Source: Tulasnella sp. 424 | Lineage: Eukaryota; Basidiomycota; Agaricomycetes; Cantharellales; Tulasnellaceae | NCBI GenBank assembly: GCA_019633425.1 | Contig: WSUB01000017.1 | Location: 1 to 64,000 of the forward strand | Direction of reading: 5' to 3' | Length of the DNA: 64,000 nucleotides | Part shown: positions 1-10,092 of the stretch, piece by piece | Layout: every line of letters begins with the position of its first letter | How positions within the stretch are numbered: position 1 is the stretch's first letter | Made by a program: the position numbers and the translations under genes | Notes under the pieces: model-generated | What the model saw: only the letters and a program-made list of their open reading frames with translations | The model's database searches: none | Told to the model about the DNA's origin: nothing

Positions 1-630
1 TTTGAAGCTCCTTCGGATCTCCTTCACTTCATTTGCCATCTGCAGCAACACTAAATAGAAGGGCGTCAAAAACTGAGAAGGCGATGATTGGCTGTTGTGT
101 TGTCCATGGAGGTCTGGGAAAATCAGGCACTGGTCAGCACACTCTTCATGAGATCGCCGCTTGCAGTCAGCTCGCCCACAATCAGAGACTTTGGACAATT
201 GATCATTGATTAGCACTGTGACCAAATGATTTGGTGAAATGTTATTTGCACTCCCTATTTTATCCACACCCTGTGTGTATGCCTGCAACCAGAGTATCTT
301 TTATTTATAGTCTCGGGGCCCTCAATTCAATTCAAGCTGTAGTTCTGATTCATAGTAGCAGTATTAATCATGGGTAGATTGTCTCACCGATCTGGGTGTA
401 AGAGATGTGTCACAACAGGCCCTGATGGACCCATAAGGGTTGCATCCGATCACCGTTTTCTTCGACTGCCAAGAACGTAAAATTCCCGCCCTTTTTGCCT
501 TGACGGAAGGACCCTTGGCAAAGATCTGGGACAGACAACCTATAAAAAGCAATCTCCCTGTTAAATTTCAATTACAAATAAAACGGCGACCCCACGCAAG
601 GACCCGCGACGCGAAGATTAGTTGGAGCAG
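1..630. other. Intergenic, no gene seen
   Basis: No open frame here has convincing coding character or splice structure. The right end is AT-rich and leads into the TATA motifs before the zinc-finger gene. A second TATA-like stretch (cctataaaaagc) lies near 539-550. Confidence 0.5.
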
Positions 631-640
631 GTATATAAAA
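631..640 (+). promoter_or_regulatory. TATA box of the C2H2 gene
   Basis: The motif gtatataaaa lies about 120 bp upstream of the first ATG of the zinc-finger gene at 760. The stretch between them is pyrimidine-rich (ttccttccttcctcttttcc), as is common around fungal transcription starts. Assignment is by motif and position only. Confidence 0.5.
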
Positions 641-759
641 CCACTCCCCCAAACTAGCCGCTCCCTCAAGCTAAATTACGCCTCCAATCCATTGCATAGG
701 TTCATCCTTGCAGGCTGGTAGCTTTCCAACTTCCTTCCTTCCTCTTTTCCTTTCTTTTG

Positions 760-1440
760 ATGCCGGTCTGCGACGAGTGTGACGCGACACTTGCGGTACG
801 TTTTGAGCGCGACCCGTAATTTACCCGCTTCCTACCGATTATTGATTTATGGGTACCCGAGTTCTGCAGAATGTCTCTAGTCTTCGCCGACACGTGAATT
901 CACAGTAAGTTTCTAGGCTCCTGTGTTTTTAAGGCGCGTATATTCATGAACCTGTGTCTTTTTTTATTCCTCGCGTAAGGCACAAGAAAAGTAAAAGGCA
1001 TTCCTGTCAATGTGGCCGAGAATTTCTAGACCCAGCAGGGGCATCACGATGCAAAACCAGTCATTACAGAACGTTTGGCTGCCCCGTAAATGATTGCAAT
1101 TATACGTTCGTACACGACTTCTACCTCCTTCCTTTAATACTCCGTCTTAGCGCTTGTATGTATCCGTAGGAGTTCTCGCAAAGACGCGGTCAAGCAGCAC
1201 ATGCGACGCCGGCACCGCGACTTCCCTCACCCTGAAGTGTTGAACCTCCCGCCAAAATCGAGGTCGTCAAGCCCCGTGTCATCCGCGTCGACGGGTGATC
1301 TCTCTCCCCCTCCAGGCCTATTCTTCGTACTACCTCCCATACTTCAAGCACCGTTCGGAGCTCCCCTTCCTTGGCCACTCCAGCCGCCTTTCTACTATGC
1401 GGCAATTCCTCCCGAGTTCGGGCCTGGGTATCACGGATAA
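760..1440 (+). CDS. C2H2 zinc-finger protein, three fingers, four exons
   Basis: I read four exons: 760-795, 870-904, 980-1105 and 1170-1440, giving 155 aa with exact frame closure. The three introns are GT-AG and 64-75 nt long. Splicing builds a perfect finger across exons 1-2 (C-x2-C-x12-H-x4-H, starting CDEC). Another spans exons 3-4 (C-x4-C-x12-H-x4-H, ending KQHMRRRH). Between them lies a degenerate finger (CQCGREF...CKTSH) in which the first His is replaced by Cys. The C-terminal half is rich in Pro and Ser and has no recognised domain. The family predicts a nuclear DNA-binding protein; no target can be read from sequence. No single open frame covers the fingers, so frame-only gene finding would miss it. 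The splice model is well supported by finger spacing. Confidence 0.75.
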
Positions 1441-1624
1441 CTTGACATTTGTTACGACTGCTTCCCGACATTTGTATTTGGTCCACCCTTCCTCTGTATT
1501 TACATTCGCTCTCCTTTCTCATCAGCGTTCGCACGATCCATAGTAAGATGCTATTTTCGTAAGAGCTTTTACTATCGTACCTTTTATAATTTATTCCTTT
1601 ATAGTACCGTGACGAATTACAACA

Positions 1625-2603
1625 AACACGTCCATGTAGCTGCTCTGGGTGGGGTACTTTGTTGATCGGATCAGGCACTGGCTAAAGTGCTCGTGCCAGT
1701 GGGAGAAGGCTGTTGAGGACTTAGCAACGGGCCGGACGATCTACCAGCTATTGGAATCCGGCTTACAGATCGATGTCTACGAAGTGAAGCTACCGATCAA
1801 CAGGACCCAACAAGCAGCTCTCGATGCGACGCTCGACGCTATACGGCCTTTTCTGAAAAGAGACCTGAGCCGTGACCAGCAGATAATGCTTCTAGCCGAA
1901 GCTGCTGCAAGAAATAAAGGTCATCCAAGACCTTCTCATTCATTCGTGGGGCAGTTACATTGCGAGACCGTTCTGGCTTTGATGCCATTTGAATCAGGGG
2001 TACGTGGCGTCCTCTTGAGCAAAACGACAGGAATAAATTGACTGTAATTCGGTAATTTATTAGGCAAGGAAGGCCAGATGGGTGTGACAAAGCTTTGCTG
2101 CGTTTGCTGTGCCACTTTTCTCAAAGCTTGGTTTCAAGAAGAACGCGCGGATGCAGCACGGGCTGGTCTTTCCATGGAGCCCACCCATAGGCTCCCCTCA
2201 GCATGTTAAGGAAAAGATACTAGACTTCCTCGCGAATCACGTTGCAGACCACTTGGACAGGGTTATCAGTCCTAATGCTGACAAGATTGGCCGCGAGACT
2301 ATGGAGAATCAGACCCCTTCGGGATCGGAACCTCATAGCACCTCCAACGACTCGAGCAATCCAAAGGACTCCGATGACTCGAGCGACGCGGAATTGGAGG
2401 AATCTCAAGACGACGCTGAGGACGAAAATATCCCTGTCCACACAGAAAGCGATTTCCACTCCACTGGCAACCCTGATGAGGATGACGAGGACGACTCTGG
2501 GATTGGAGATAATGAAGTTGCTGACGAGGATGTGAGGGAAGTGGAAGAGGTGGAAATGGAAGAGGGGGAGGAAGAGCCCATTCAAGTTGTAGGAGACTCA
2601 TAG
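1625..2603 (+). pseudogene. Deaminase-like gene (OTT_1508-type), frame broken, 5' end unresolved
   Basis: The first coding block (about 1630-1999) contains a His-Cys-Glu motif (QLHCETVLAL, near 1955). An intron follows (GTACGT at 2000, acceptor near 2068), and then a cysteine cluster KLCCVCC (2090-2110). HxE followed by a Cys pair is the zinc-binding layout of the cytidine-deaminase-like fold used by fungal OTT_1508-like proteins. After the Cys pair the frame must shift by one base inside or beside the run acttttctc (2114-2122) to continue into HGLVFPWSPP and a long Asp/Glu-rich tail ending at 2603. No GT-AG intron can supply that shift. It is therefore a recent pseudogene, or an intact gene with one base-call error. 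The start was not found. The family call is by motif only. Confidence 0.45.
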
Positions 2604-2945
2604 CCGTTCCCTTCCGCATTCTGTGAAGCAGCTGCTTTTAACCAGTGCAGCCCTTCTTTAATGATTGATCCCAACGATGCAGCACTCAGACCTGGTTCAA
2701 GACTGATAAATATGCGTGACTGACACGGAGCTAGGTAAAGTAGGCGGAGCTAAACCCGAGTTAAGACCAAGAGATATCACTGAGGAGGAAGTATTTCGGA
2801 AAAAAAAGGATGTACGTCGGAACGACAGTAAATCAACAAAATAGATGATCAAGTTTAAGACGAGGGGGGATGAAAAAGTAGATGTCAAGTCCAGAGACAA
2901 CCCAAAGGCGACCCCAGCTTTGTCTATGTCCACGTCGGCATTTCT
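2604..2945. other. Convergent intergenic gap
   Basis: This is the shared 3' flank of the deaminase-like gene (+) and the pyrophosphorylase gene (-). It is AT-rich with short A and T runs, and no further coding signal is visible. Confidence 0.5.
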
Positions 2946-4717
2946 TTAGAGGACTTGCTTCCATCCTCCATCCTTGCACTTGCCGACAATCTTTTTGACT
3001 TCTTGAGCACGAGCGCGAGTGGTGACGAGTAGTGCGTCTGGAGTATCAACGATGACCAAGTCGTCCACGCCCAGGCAGGCAACTAGACGACCCGAGCCGG
3101 GGACGATGATACCTCCAGCGACTTGGTCGGTAATGACTACAAGGAAGGTTTCGATGTTAGTTTTCTGGTGGTGTGGAAGGAAATGAGAACCCGTACCCAT
3201 AGATTGGTCGCCGAGGACACGAGCTTGACCGATTTCAGTGGGCAAGATGTCGGCAAGCGAGCTGAAGTCTCCGACGTCGTCCCAACCTGCAAGTTGAGAA
3301 GGACCAAACGTCAGTGAATAACTCTAGTAACTTCGTTCAGGATTCGATGCGCACCGAAAGTGGCCGGAATGACAGCAACTTTGCCCTCAGCGGCAGCTGG
3401 TTCTGCGACAGCGTTGTCGATAGCGATCTTAGGCAAGTGGGGCCAGATATCGGCCAGGGCTCGAGTCCTGGCATCTTCGTCATCCCAGACGTCGGCGATC
3501 TTTTCCAAGCCCTCGTACAACTCTGGGCAGTTCTGCTGGAACAACTCCATCAAAAACTTGGCGCGGACGACGAACATACCAGCGTTCCAGCGGTAGCTAC
3601 CGGAACTCAGGTACGCCGAGGCGGTTCGAGAGTCTGGCTTCTCCTTGAACTGCGAGACACGGCACGCGTTGGGAGCACCCTCGATGCGCAAATTTTCTCC
3701 CAATCGAATGTAACCGAACCCGGTGGCAGGGTGAGATGGTGCAATGCCGATGGTGACAAGTAAGTTCTTTTTGGCAGTGACGGCTGCTTCTGTCACTGCA
3801 CTGAGGAAAGCCTCGTTACCACTGATCATGTGGTCTGCCGCGAAAGAACCCAAGATTGCCTCCGGGTCTCTCCTGGCGAGGACAGCGGCTGCCAATCCGA
3901 TAGCGGCGGCAGACTCTTTCGGACTAGGCTCGCTCAACAGATTGGCAGGGAGCAAGTCAGGGAGTTGGTCCCTAACGCCTTGAGAGTGGTCATTGCCAGT
4001 GACGACCATCAATCGGCCCGGAGTCGAGAGAGGGAGGAGACGGTCCCAAGTGGCTTGGATGAGGGAGCGCCCAGACTGGGTGAGATCCAAGAAGAACTTG
4101 GGATACCCTTTTCGGGAGAGGGGCCATAGACGCGTACCAGCACCTCCGGCGGGGACGACGGCCCAGAAGCCAGGGACTTCGTGGCTGATGGCTTTGCCGG
4201 TGGTAGCATCGATGGGAGGAGGAACGTAGAAGGACGGCGTTGGATTGGGGACAAGGAAGGGGCTAACAGTGTAGCTCAAAGCCGGGCTGGGGGGTGCAGA
4301 GTGGGTCGAGTTCTATGGAAGGGCGCTTGTCAGTTGAGGTGAACGGCACGCTGGGGTCTTCTCGCGACCCCGAGACCCAGCGATCGACGAACAACGTACT
4401 TTATTGGGACCGTTCAATGATAGAGAGCCGTTCATGACGTTCTTCAGTTGTTGCTGAAGGTCCCTGTTGGCCTGACGGAGCTCATTGGACTCTTGACGGA
4501 GCTCTGCAATCTCGGTACTCTGGAACCAGATATATGGGTTGGCACTCATCGTTGAACCAGCAGCGGCGATCCACTCCTTCAACGGACGACTTGACCCACT
4601 TACCGACTTCTGAACAGTCGTCATGATCTGGAAGAACATCTCCTCGATTCCGGGCTTCCCATTTCGCTCGGAGCCGCTGGCGTCCGACTGTTTTAATGCT
4701 GACTGGGGGGCAGACAT
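2946..4717 (-). CDS. Mannose-1-phosphate guanylyltransferase, ManC-type, with coiled-coil N-terminus
   Basis: Exons, read on the minus strand: 4717-4400, 4312-3355, 3286-3197 and 3136-2946, giving 518 aa with exact frame closure. The enzyme makes GDP-mannose from mannose-1-phosphate and GTP, the cytosolic precursor for protein mannosylation and wall mannan. The nucleotidyltransferase signature GGAGTRLWPLSRKGYPKFF follows a linker of about 60 residues. Further family blocks are GSFAADHMI, FKEKPD, WNAGMF and GWDDVGDF, the last created exactly by splicing. This is the bacterial-like COG0836 type rather than the usual eukaryotic GMPP type. Exon 1 encodes a separate 106-residue segment with a heptad-rich helix (IAELRQESNELRQANRDL). 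Inside it, 4601-4518 has GTAAGT and CAG ends and is 84 nt without stops, so it may be an intron; the protein would then be 490 aa. Confidence 0.85.
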
Positions 4718-4768
4718 GGGGGAATTCTTTGCTTGTATCGTAGCGCTGTAGACGGATGGGTAGGATGT

Positions 4769-4786
4769 AGAGAGAGAGAGAGAGAG
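4769..4786. repeat. (AG)n microsatellite
   Basis: Nine consecutive AG units lie about 50 bp upstream of the pyrophosphorylase ATG, probably in its 5' leader or core promoter. Confidence 0.8.
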
Positions 4787-4982
4787 GGGACTGCAGGTTG
4801 GTTGAGAGTTCTACGTGGCGTTGAACGTACGTTTGCGAAGAGGCAGAGGGATGAACCAAAGGGCAAGCGCCAGGGCTTTGTACGCTATTTCGAACACGCC
4901 CCGTTCTTATGTCCGACCGGAGAGACCCTGACACAACCTCGGGGACACCCTAGGATCGGAATTCCCGAAGAGGTTAACAAGC

Positions 4983-5282
4983 TTAAGAAACGAAACTTCG
5001 GACGAGGTACACGTCTGAGGCACGCATCGATAGGTCTCCGTGCAGGATCACCTCCGCCCTGAACGAAGATCGATGCTCCCTACAAGCATAGTTAACCTCG
5101 ACGTCCTTGCCAGCGCCGAAGGCAATTTGGTGTCGCTGCAGGTCGCTTGGACTGCCGAATTGCGGAGATGAGGGTGGTCTCGTGGATTGGACATCCGGTC
5201 GTTGGAAACGGAAGGCTGCGGATGGTAAGGGCTGCAATCTCAGACTCCTATAGCCCGGCGCAGTCGAATAGCTTGAGGTCAT
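4983..5282 (-). CDS. Small hypothetical protein, 99 aa
   Basis: A single open frame starts at an ATG that has an in-frame stop shortly upstream and ends at 4983. The C-terminal half (VNYACREHRSSF, then ILHGDLSMRASDVYLVRSF) has the alternating composition of a folded domain. The N-terminal half is Ser/Pro-rich. I do not recognise a family. It lies head-to-head with RRP40, 170 bp between start codons, and tail-to-head with the pyrophosphorylase gene. It could also be a chance frame in a shared promoter. Confidence 0.35.
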   Translation of the reverse strand: MTSSYSTAPGYRSLRLQPLPSAAFRFQRPDVQSTRPPSSPQFGSPSDLQRHQIAFGAGKDVEVNYACREHRSSFRAEVILHGDLSMRASDVYLVRSFVS

Positions 5283-5452
5283 GAGAGTGTCAGCAGACTT
5301 GTTGTCCTATTCCGGCAGTCCTCGAGAGGGTTCTTGCGATGAAGAGGAGTTGCGAGCCGTGAACCGGTCCATGTGTGTGTGACGGTAGCGACGATCCCCC
5401 TCGGTATCTCCGTTCAGCGCTCTTCAGATTTTTCCATCTCTCCGGTCTTCCC

Positions 5453-6333
5453 ATGTCAACGTTCGTCCTGCCAGGAGACCCAGTTCCAATCCCGCCGACT
5501 CCAGGCAAACCACTAAAGCTCGGCCCGGGCTTGCTCCATGTCCCTAATGATGATGGATCTGATGTCGTGATAGCCACCAAAGCTGGCGTATTAGGAACGA
5601 ACAAGAAAAGGAAAGAGCTATGGGTCGAAAGCAACGCTACGAGAGTATGTGAAACGACAAGTGACAACAGAATAAAATTGATCTCCATTCCTTGCAGTAC
5701 GTCCCAGCGCCACAGGAATCGGTCGTTGGTATCATCACCAACCGCTCAGGTGAAGGGTACCGCGTTGATATTGCAGGAGCACATACCGCATATTTGGATT
5801 CCTTGTCGTTTGAGGGAGCATCGAAGCGCAACAAGCCCAACCTGAAGGTAGAGTTTTCCGTAGGTCTTTGATTCGATGGGGAGTTGACGTATGACTCTCT
5901 TAGGTCGGAGCTATCGTATACGCACGTGTCTCCTTGGCTCATAAGGATATGGAACCCGAACTGGAATGCTTCGATGCCAACACACGGAAAGCTGACGGAT
6001 TCGGAGAACTAAAAGGAGGGTTTATCACTCAATGTAGCCTTCGTCTGTGCAGACGGTATGCTCGCTTCGCCTTCGACTTGCATGGGATCACTCCCGCTAA
6101 GGATTCCCGCCCATTATTTTTTAAGGCTGTTCGACCCGTCCTACTTCCTCATCCCAACTCTAGGGGCCAAGTTTCAGATGGAGATCGTACTAGGTTTGAA
6201 CGGGAGGATTTGGATCAAGAGTGCCGACCCCAAAACTACGGTTGCAATAGCACGATGCATCGATGCGGTCGATACTCTTTCATATGGAAAAGAAGAGGTC
6301 GAATCTCTTTTCAATACTATGGACCTGGCTTGA
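5453..6333 (+). CDS. RRP40: Exosome complex subunit RRP40
   Basis: Exons: 5453-5644, 5698-5847, 5904-6055 and 6126-6333, giving 233 aa with exact closure and three GT-AG introns of 53-70 nt. RRP40 is one of the three S1/KH cap subunits of the nine-subunit RNA exosome ring, which passes RNA to the RRP44 and RRP6 nucleases in nucleus and cytoplasm. The N-terminal block (FVLPGDPV, GPGLLHVP, AGVLGTNKKRKELWVES) and the S1 region (GIITNRSGEGYRVDI, GAIVYARVSLAHKDMEPEL) match the family order. The KH-like end reads FEIVLGLNGRIWIKS-like (FQMEIVLGLNGRIW here). Length is normal for fungi. No lesion is seen. The start is the first ATG, followed at once by conserved residues. Confidence 0.9.
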
Positions 6334-7204
6334 AAAGGTTGTTCGGCTCCGGAGGGAATATGCTGCCTGGTTGATGATCTCTTTCGACTTCAATCGCCGC
6401 GTGTGCGGTCTTACTCGCACTCCTATATGGGGTCTCTGGACTGCCCTCTTGCGCCTGTCTACTAATACTTGGAATCCCAAATGACAAATGGCATGCAGGT
6501 CGACCTCACGACCCCAAGCTTGAGGTGTGCCTGGTCCCACCACCACTCGCGTATATTACACTTTATCTAGTTAAGCGTTTGATCTTCATCTCTTTCCCGA
6601 ATATTTCTTCACTTCCAGGAGATCCTCGTTATGGTATTGCTCTCCTCAATCTTGGAGTCCTCATCCTCATTGTGGCTACTGAGGGTAAAATTATAATGAC
6701 GTTGTCGTCTGTCAGTCTCGGGTCCTATTCATGGTACCTCATTGGTGGTAGCAATAAGCGCCAGGAAGATTTGAATATCTCGGGCAATGCATGTCATAAC
6801 TATCCATCCGTATGTTTCTATTGACCGTGAAGAGACCTGTTCTATATGCACCGCCTCCAACAATGCCGTTTCCCTTCACCCCCTGTCCTACTCAGAAGAT
6901 TGCCATATGGGTCGATGGACCTCAGTATGGCCTGATAGCCACGCGTGCACCTGGAGCTCTCCATACTTCCTTCACGAAACGGCATAAGATCTTGTCAGTG
7001 ATTGGTAGATGAGAGTAGCCCTTGGAAACCGCCGTCAATATTCCTCCGAGAAACTCCGACAATCCCCGTTGATACCGGTTTTCAGCTGTCGAACGCCAAG
7101 ATAATTCAAACTAAAGTACTTCTCCAGCCATGTATTAATACGGTGAGCTCTTGGCTGTCTTCAAGCACACGCCTCCAAAGTCCTGTGTTCGCAACCCTCT
7201 CACC
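6334..7204. other. Intergenic, no gene seen
   Basis: Several unlinked frames of about 60-100 codons occur on the plus strand, but none begins with good coding sequence or joins by plausible splice sites. It holds the 3' flank of RRP40 and the promoter of the secreted-protein gene. Confidence 0.5.
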
Positions 7205-7863
7205 ATGAAACTATCCACTCTTTACCTCCACGCACTCACGCTCCTCCCTCCCATTATCTCTGCAGCCGCAATACCCGAAGGCGTCCCTGTCAATGGAACT
7301 CTTGCCAAGCGCGGCGGTGAGGTGAACTACCTCGCCGACTGCTCGCGTTGGGTGCCGTCCACATCCGAGCAGTACCCAGCTTCGTACATAGCGTGGTACT
7401 CGAACGGTGACTACTCACAGGACCAACAACGTCCCGATTCCCTTTCAAACGAATATAGGGATTGGTCAACCGGAGGTGAGCGCTCCTTTCACTTATCATC
7501 TGGGGAGCCATCGAGGCTAACGCGTTTTCCGAATTGGTAGTAGGTACCTGGCTCACCTGGGAGGGGCAACAGCAGAACATCCACTTCCCCGACTCGGGGG
7601 TTACGGTGCAGACGCATATCGACGCGGACGCTTCTGGCCGAGACCTTTATACCTGGGCTGGGTGGATCCAACGTACATCCGACTGGAAGGTGTTTAATTG
7701 CTATAAGGTATGCATCGGTTCATTACGTTGAAGAATTGTTCGGGTTGATGGAAACGAATGTGTGGAACAGGACAATTTCCGCGTCCTCTTTGATTGGGGA
7801 CCACCTGTTCCAGATGGTACTAATCGTCACATCTTCTGCGAATCCGTCTATTGGTGTGTTTAG
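7205..7863 (+). CDS. Small secreted protein with signal peptide and Kex2-like site
   Basis: Exons: 7205-7475, 7544-7707 and 7771-7863, giving 175 aa with exact closure. The N-terminus is a classic signal peptide (MKLSTLYLHALTLLPPIISA, then AAAIPEG). Around residue 37 a Lys-Arg (LAKR/GGEV) fits cleavage by a Kex2-type protease, so the mature chain may begin at GGEVNY. The mature part has four cysteines (ADCSRW, FNCYK, IFCES, YWCV), enough for two disulfides, and many Trp and Tyr residues (TWLTWEG, TWAGWIQ). I recognise no family. It is predicted to be extracellular or wall-associated. The last exon contributes two of the four cysteines. Confidence 0.75.
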
Positions 7864-8560
7864 GTCACTTCCGGGGGTGAACATGTTTTCGGGATCCTTT
7901 TACAGGATCGCATCTTGTATGCCACTTGCAGCTCCGTCTGCATAGGCAGGTAGCTTGTCTATTCTCTTTAGAGAACATATATACCCTTTGTGAAGATTAT
8001 TGTATCGAAAGCGAGCCACGAGGATACCGATGAGAACCAGGAAAGGGAAAAAAAAAAAAAACTGGGCCAGGGAGAGAGCTGCTCATGCTGCCTCCCTGAC
8101 GGATGTCGACAACATTTAGCGTTGATCTTTGAATGAGTGAGACTGCAACGGCTCGACTTGAGGGTGACCACGACCCGACTAGCCGCCTATGAATGCATGA
8201 GTAAAGAAGCAAATCCATGCATTAAGAGGATTTCAGAGAGGTTCGGGCTTTCCCTAGCTTTGCACATGGCCGGTCCAGAGGATTCATTGTTTTTGCGAGT
8301 TGATCCCCATTTGCTTCAATCAGGGTGCTGTACGATAAAGGAGTTATGGTGCAACTAAACCGCGCGACTTCGGCGCTCATCAAATTTACGTTTCCAACTC
8401 GCCTAATTAAAAACCAACAATCAAATGATCATGTACAATGAGTTGGGGAGGCGATACGTAATATAGGGGTTGGTGCTATAGAAGGGGTACATTTTTTGAG
8501 CTAGTATTTTCACCATGCAATAATTGTCAACCAATAAGACGATCCGGGTATCATAAAACT
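7864..8560. other. Intergenic, no gene seen
   Basis: This stretch contains a long A-run near 8048 and otherwise only short unrelated frames. It separates the tails of two convergent genes. Confidence 0.5.
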
Positions 8561-9916
8561 CTACGCTTCCGTATCCTCTTCCAGGATAATTCGATGCAGA
8601 GCCATCATATTCTTCAGTCCGTACTCCCAACCAAGGCCAATAAGATAGAAAGGAAGAGCGAATGCGTTGGTGGGCAAGAGCTGGGTCGCGCGAAAGGCGT
8701 GGAGGAGCGCTTTGTCTGTTGGCACCACAAGCCCATCCGTGCGCAATGTCCGGCGTTCCCGATGTTCAGGCGAGCGGAGCAGGCGAAGTGCCTGATGAGC
8801 TTCATGCTCCGATGTGAGTTCTTCCCGTGTTGGAAGGCCGGCGGGGAGGGCTGCATCGTGGACACCGAAGATATTTGGACCAACGGTGGACGTCGGGTCG
8901 TCAATAAGGTCGATGGTTTCTCGGTCTACTGAGAGGATCGCCTGAATGAAGGTACCAAATGGGAGTGTTCGAGATGCGATCCGAGGCTGTGGAGCAACGG
9001 GGCGGGGTATTCTGGTCTGCGGGCGACTTGAAGGCGAGGACAGTCGGAAGGAGTACCGTCGCGGTCGGTTCTCAGCATCTCTCTCTATCCTCACTCCTCC
9101 TCTGAACTCTGGTGAACCAATACTCCTCCGTCTCCGGGTAGGTGATCTCGTCCGTACTAACTCCGACGTCGTGGATTCCTCCTCATCCACAATAGAACCA
9201 TTTGTATAAGATACGAGATCGTGAAGTTGTGAAGCTGCATCTTCGTAGTGAGAGTAACCATCCGAGTCAAAGTGATCGTCTCCATTGGAAGATGCCGTCT
9301 CCGCCGAGAGGCGCTGCCAGCTCAGCAGCATGTCTCGAGCAGGCGACTCCTCCTTGTCCAGCGTCCAATCCCATCCCAAATCTCTCCCCAGCCTGCCTCT
9401 CTCATTCTCCGATAACGGTGTTAACAACGGCGTCCTACTTGCCGTGGAGGCGAACGAAGGCCGCTCGGACAGACCTGGACGGCCCCGTGTCCGAAGTCGA
9501 AGGCTCGACGTTGCCTTGGGGAGCGGTCCTCGTAACTCCTCCCAGTCGCTCCCAACTCCGTCCCGACTGCGACTTCGAATGGATGTATGCTCTCGACCTT
9601 CGGATTGTCGAGCGACTGAGGCAATCAGCGAGGCAGGTATCGAGGAGCTGGAATCCGTGCGAGATAAGGGACTGGCTGGTGGCTTGGATGACGATGTCCC
9701 GGCGATTATGGTGCTTGCGTTTAATATGATGGGCGAAGGCCCTGGTGCTGTGGGCTCGGGGAAGATGAGGAAAGACTGCTGCTGTGGCTTTCTCTCGGAA
9801 GCTTGGGTGTGTGGAGCTGGCTTGGGAACAGGGGTATTGTTATCAGCACCCTCCAGCTCGTCCAGAAAGGATTGGGTAGGAGGGGGAAGTCGTTGTCTTT
9901 GGTAGTAAGTCGACAT
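8561..9916 (-). CDS. Hypothetical protein, 451 aa, mostly disordered
   Basis: One uninterrupted frame runs from the ATG at 9916 to the stop at 8561, unusual among the intron-rich neighbours. The first 300 residues are low-complexity (Ser, Pro, Arg, Glu) with runs such as TRSPTRRRRSIGSPEF that look like phosphorylation or RS-type sequence. The last 130 residues look folded. They include SRTLPFGTFIQAILSV and a C-terminal hydrophobic stretch (NAFALPFYLIGLGWEYGLKN) that could be a membrane-associated helix. I recognise no family. It is divergent from the CAF1 paralogue, with 176 bp between start codons. Length, composition and absence of stops support a real gene. Confidence 0.65.
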   Translation of the reverse strand: MSTYYQRQRLPPPTQSFLDELEGADNNTPVPKPAPHTQASERKPQQQSFLIFPEPTAPGPSPIILNASTIIAGTSSSKPPASPLSRTDSSSSIPASLIASVARQSEGREHTSIRSRSRDGVGSDWEELRGPLPKATSSLRLRTRGRPGLSERPSFASTASRTPLLTPLSENERGRLGRDLGWDWTLDKEESPARDMLLSWQRLSAETASSNGDDHFDSDGYSHYEDAASQLHDLVSYTNGSIVDEEESTTSELVRTRSPTRRRRSIGSPEFRGGVRIERDAENRPRRYSFRLSSPSSRPQTRIPRPVAPQPRIASRTLPFGTFIQAILSVDRETIDLIDDPTSTVGPNIFGVHDAALPAGLPTREELTSEHEAHQALRLLRSPEHRERRTLRTDGLVVPTDKALLHAFRATQLLPTNAFALPFYLIGLGWEYGLKNMMALHRIILEEDTEA

Positions 9917-10092
9917 CGTTTCGTAGTGCCGTTTTATGTGGTCGGGGGGAGAGGAAAAGATTGAACGGCCTTTTGTACGTCAGCGGGTTCTGGGGGAAGT
10001 AAGCTTACAGTGGGGCGGCGTGGAAACCGACGGCTACACATCGACCAAGTCACACGGACGTAACATCTCCGTCGCTCCGTGACATTGTCACC

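Noticed and set aside
6525..6824. Hydrophobic plus-strand frame of 99 codons
   Set aside because: It looks like a membrane protein fragment but lacks a start context, partners or homology. Probably AT-rich intergenic sequence.
9202..9905. Long plus-strand open frames of 175 and 206 codons
   Set aside because: They lie antisense to the 451-residue minus-strand gene and mirror its Ser/Pro/Arg-rich codons. No domain or splice structure of their own.
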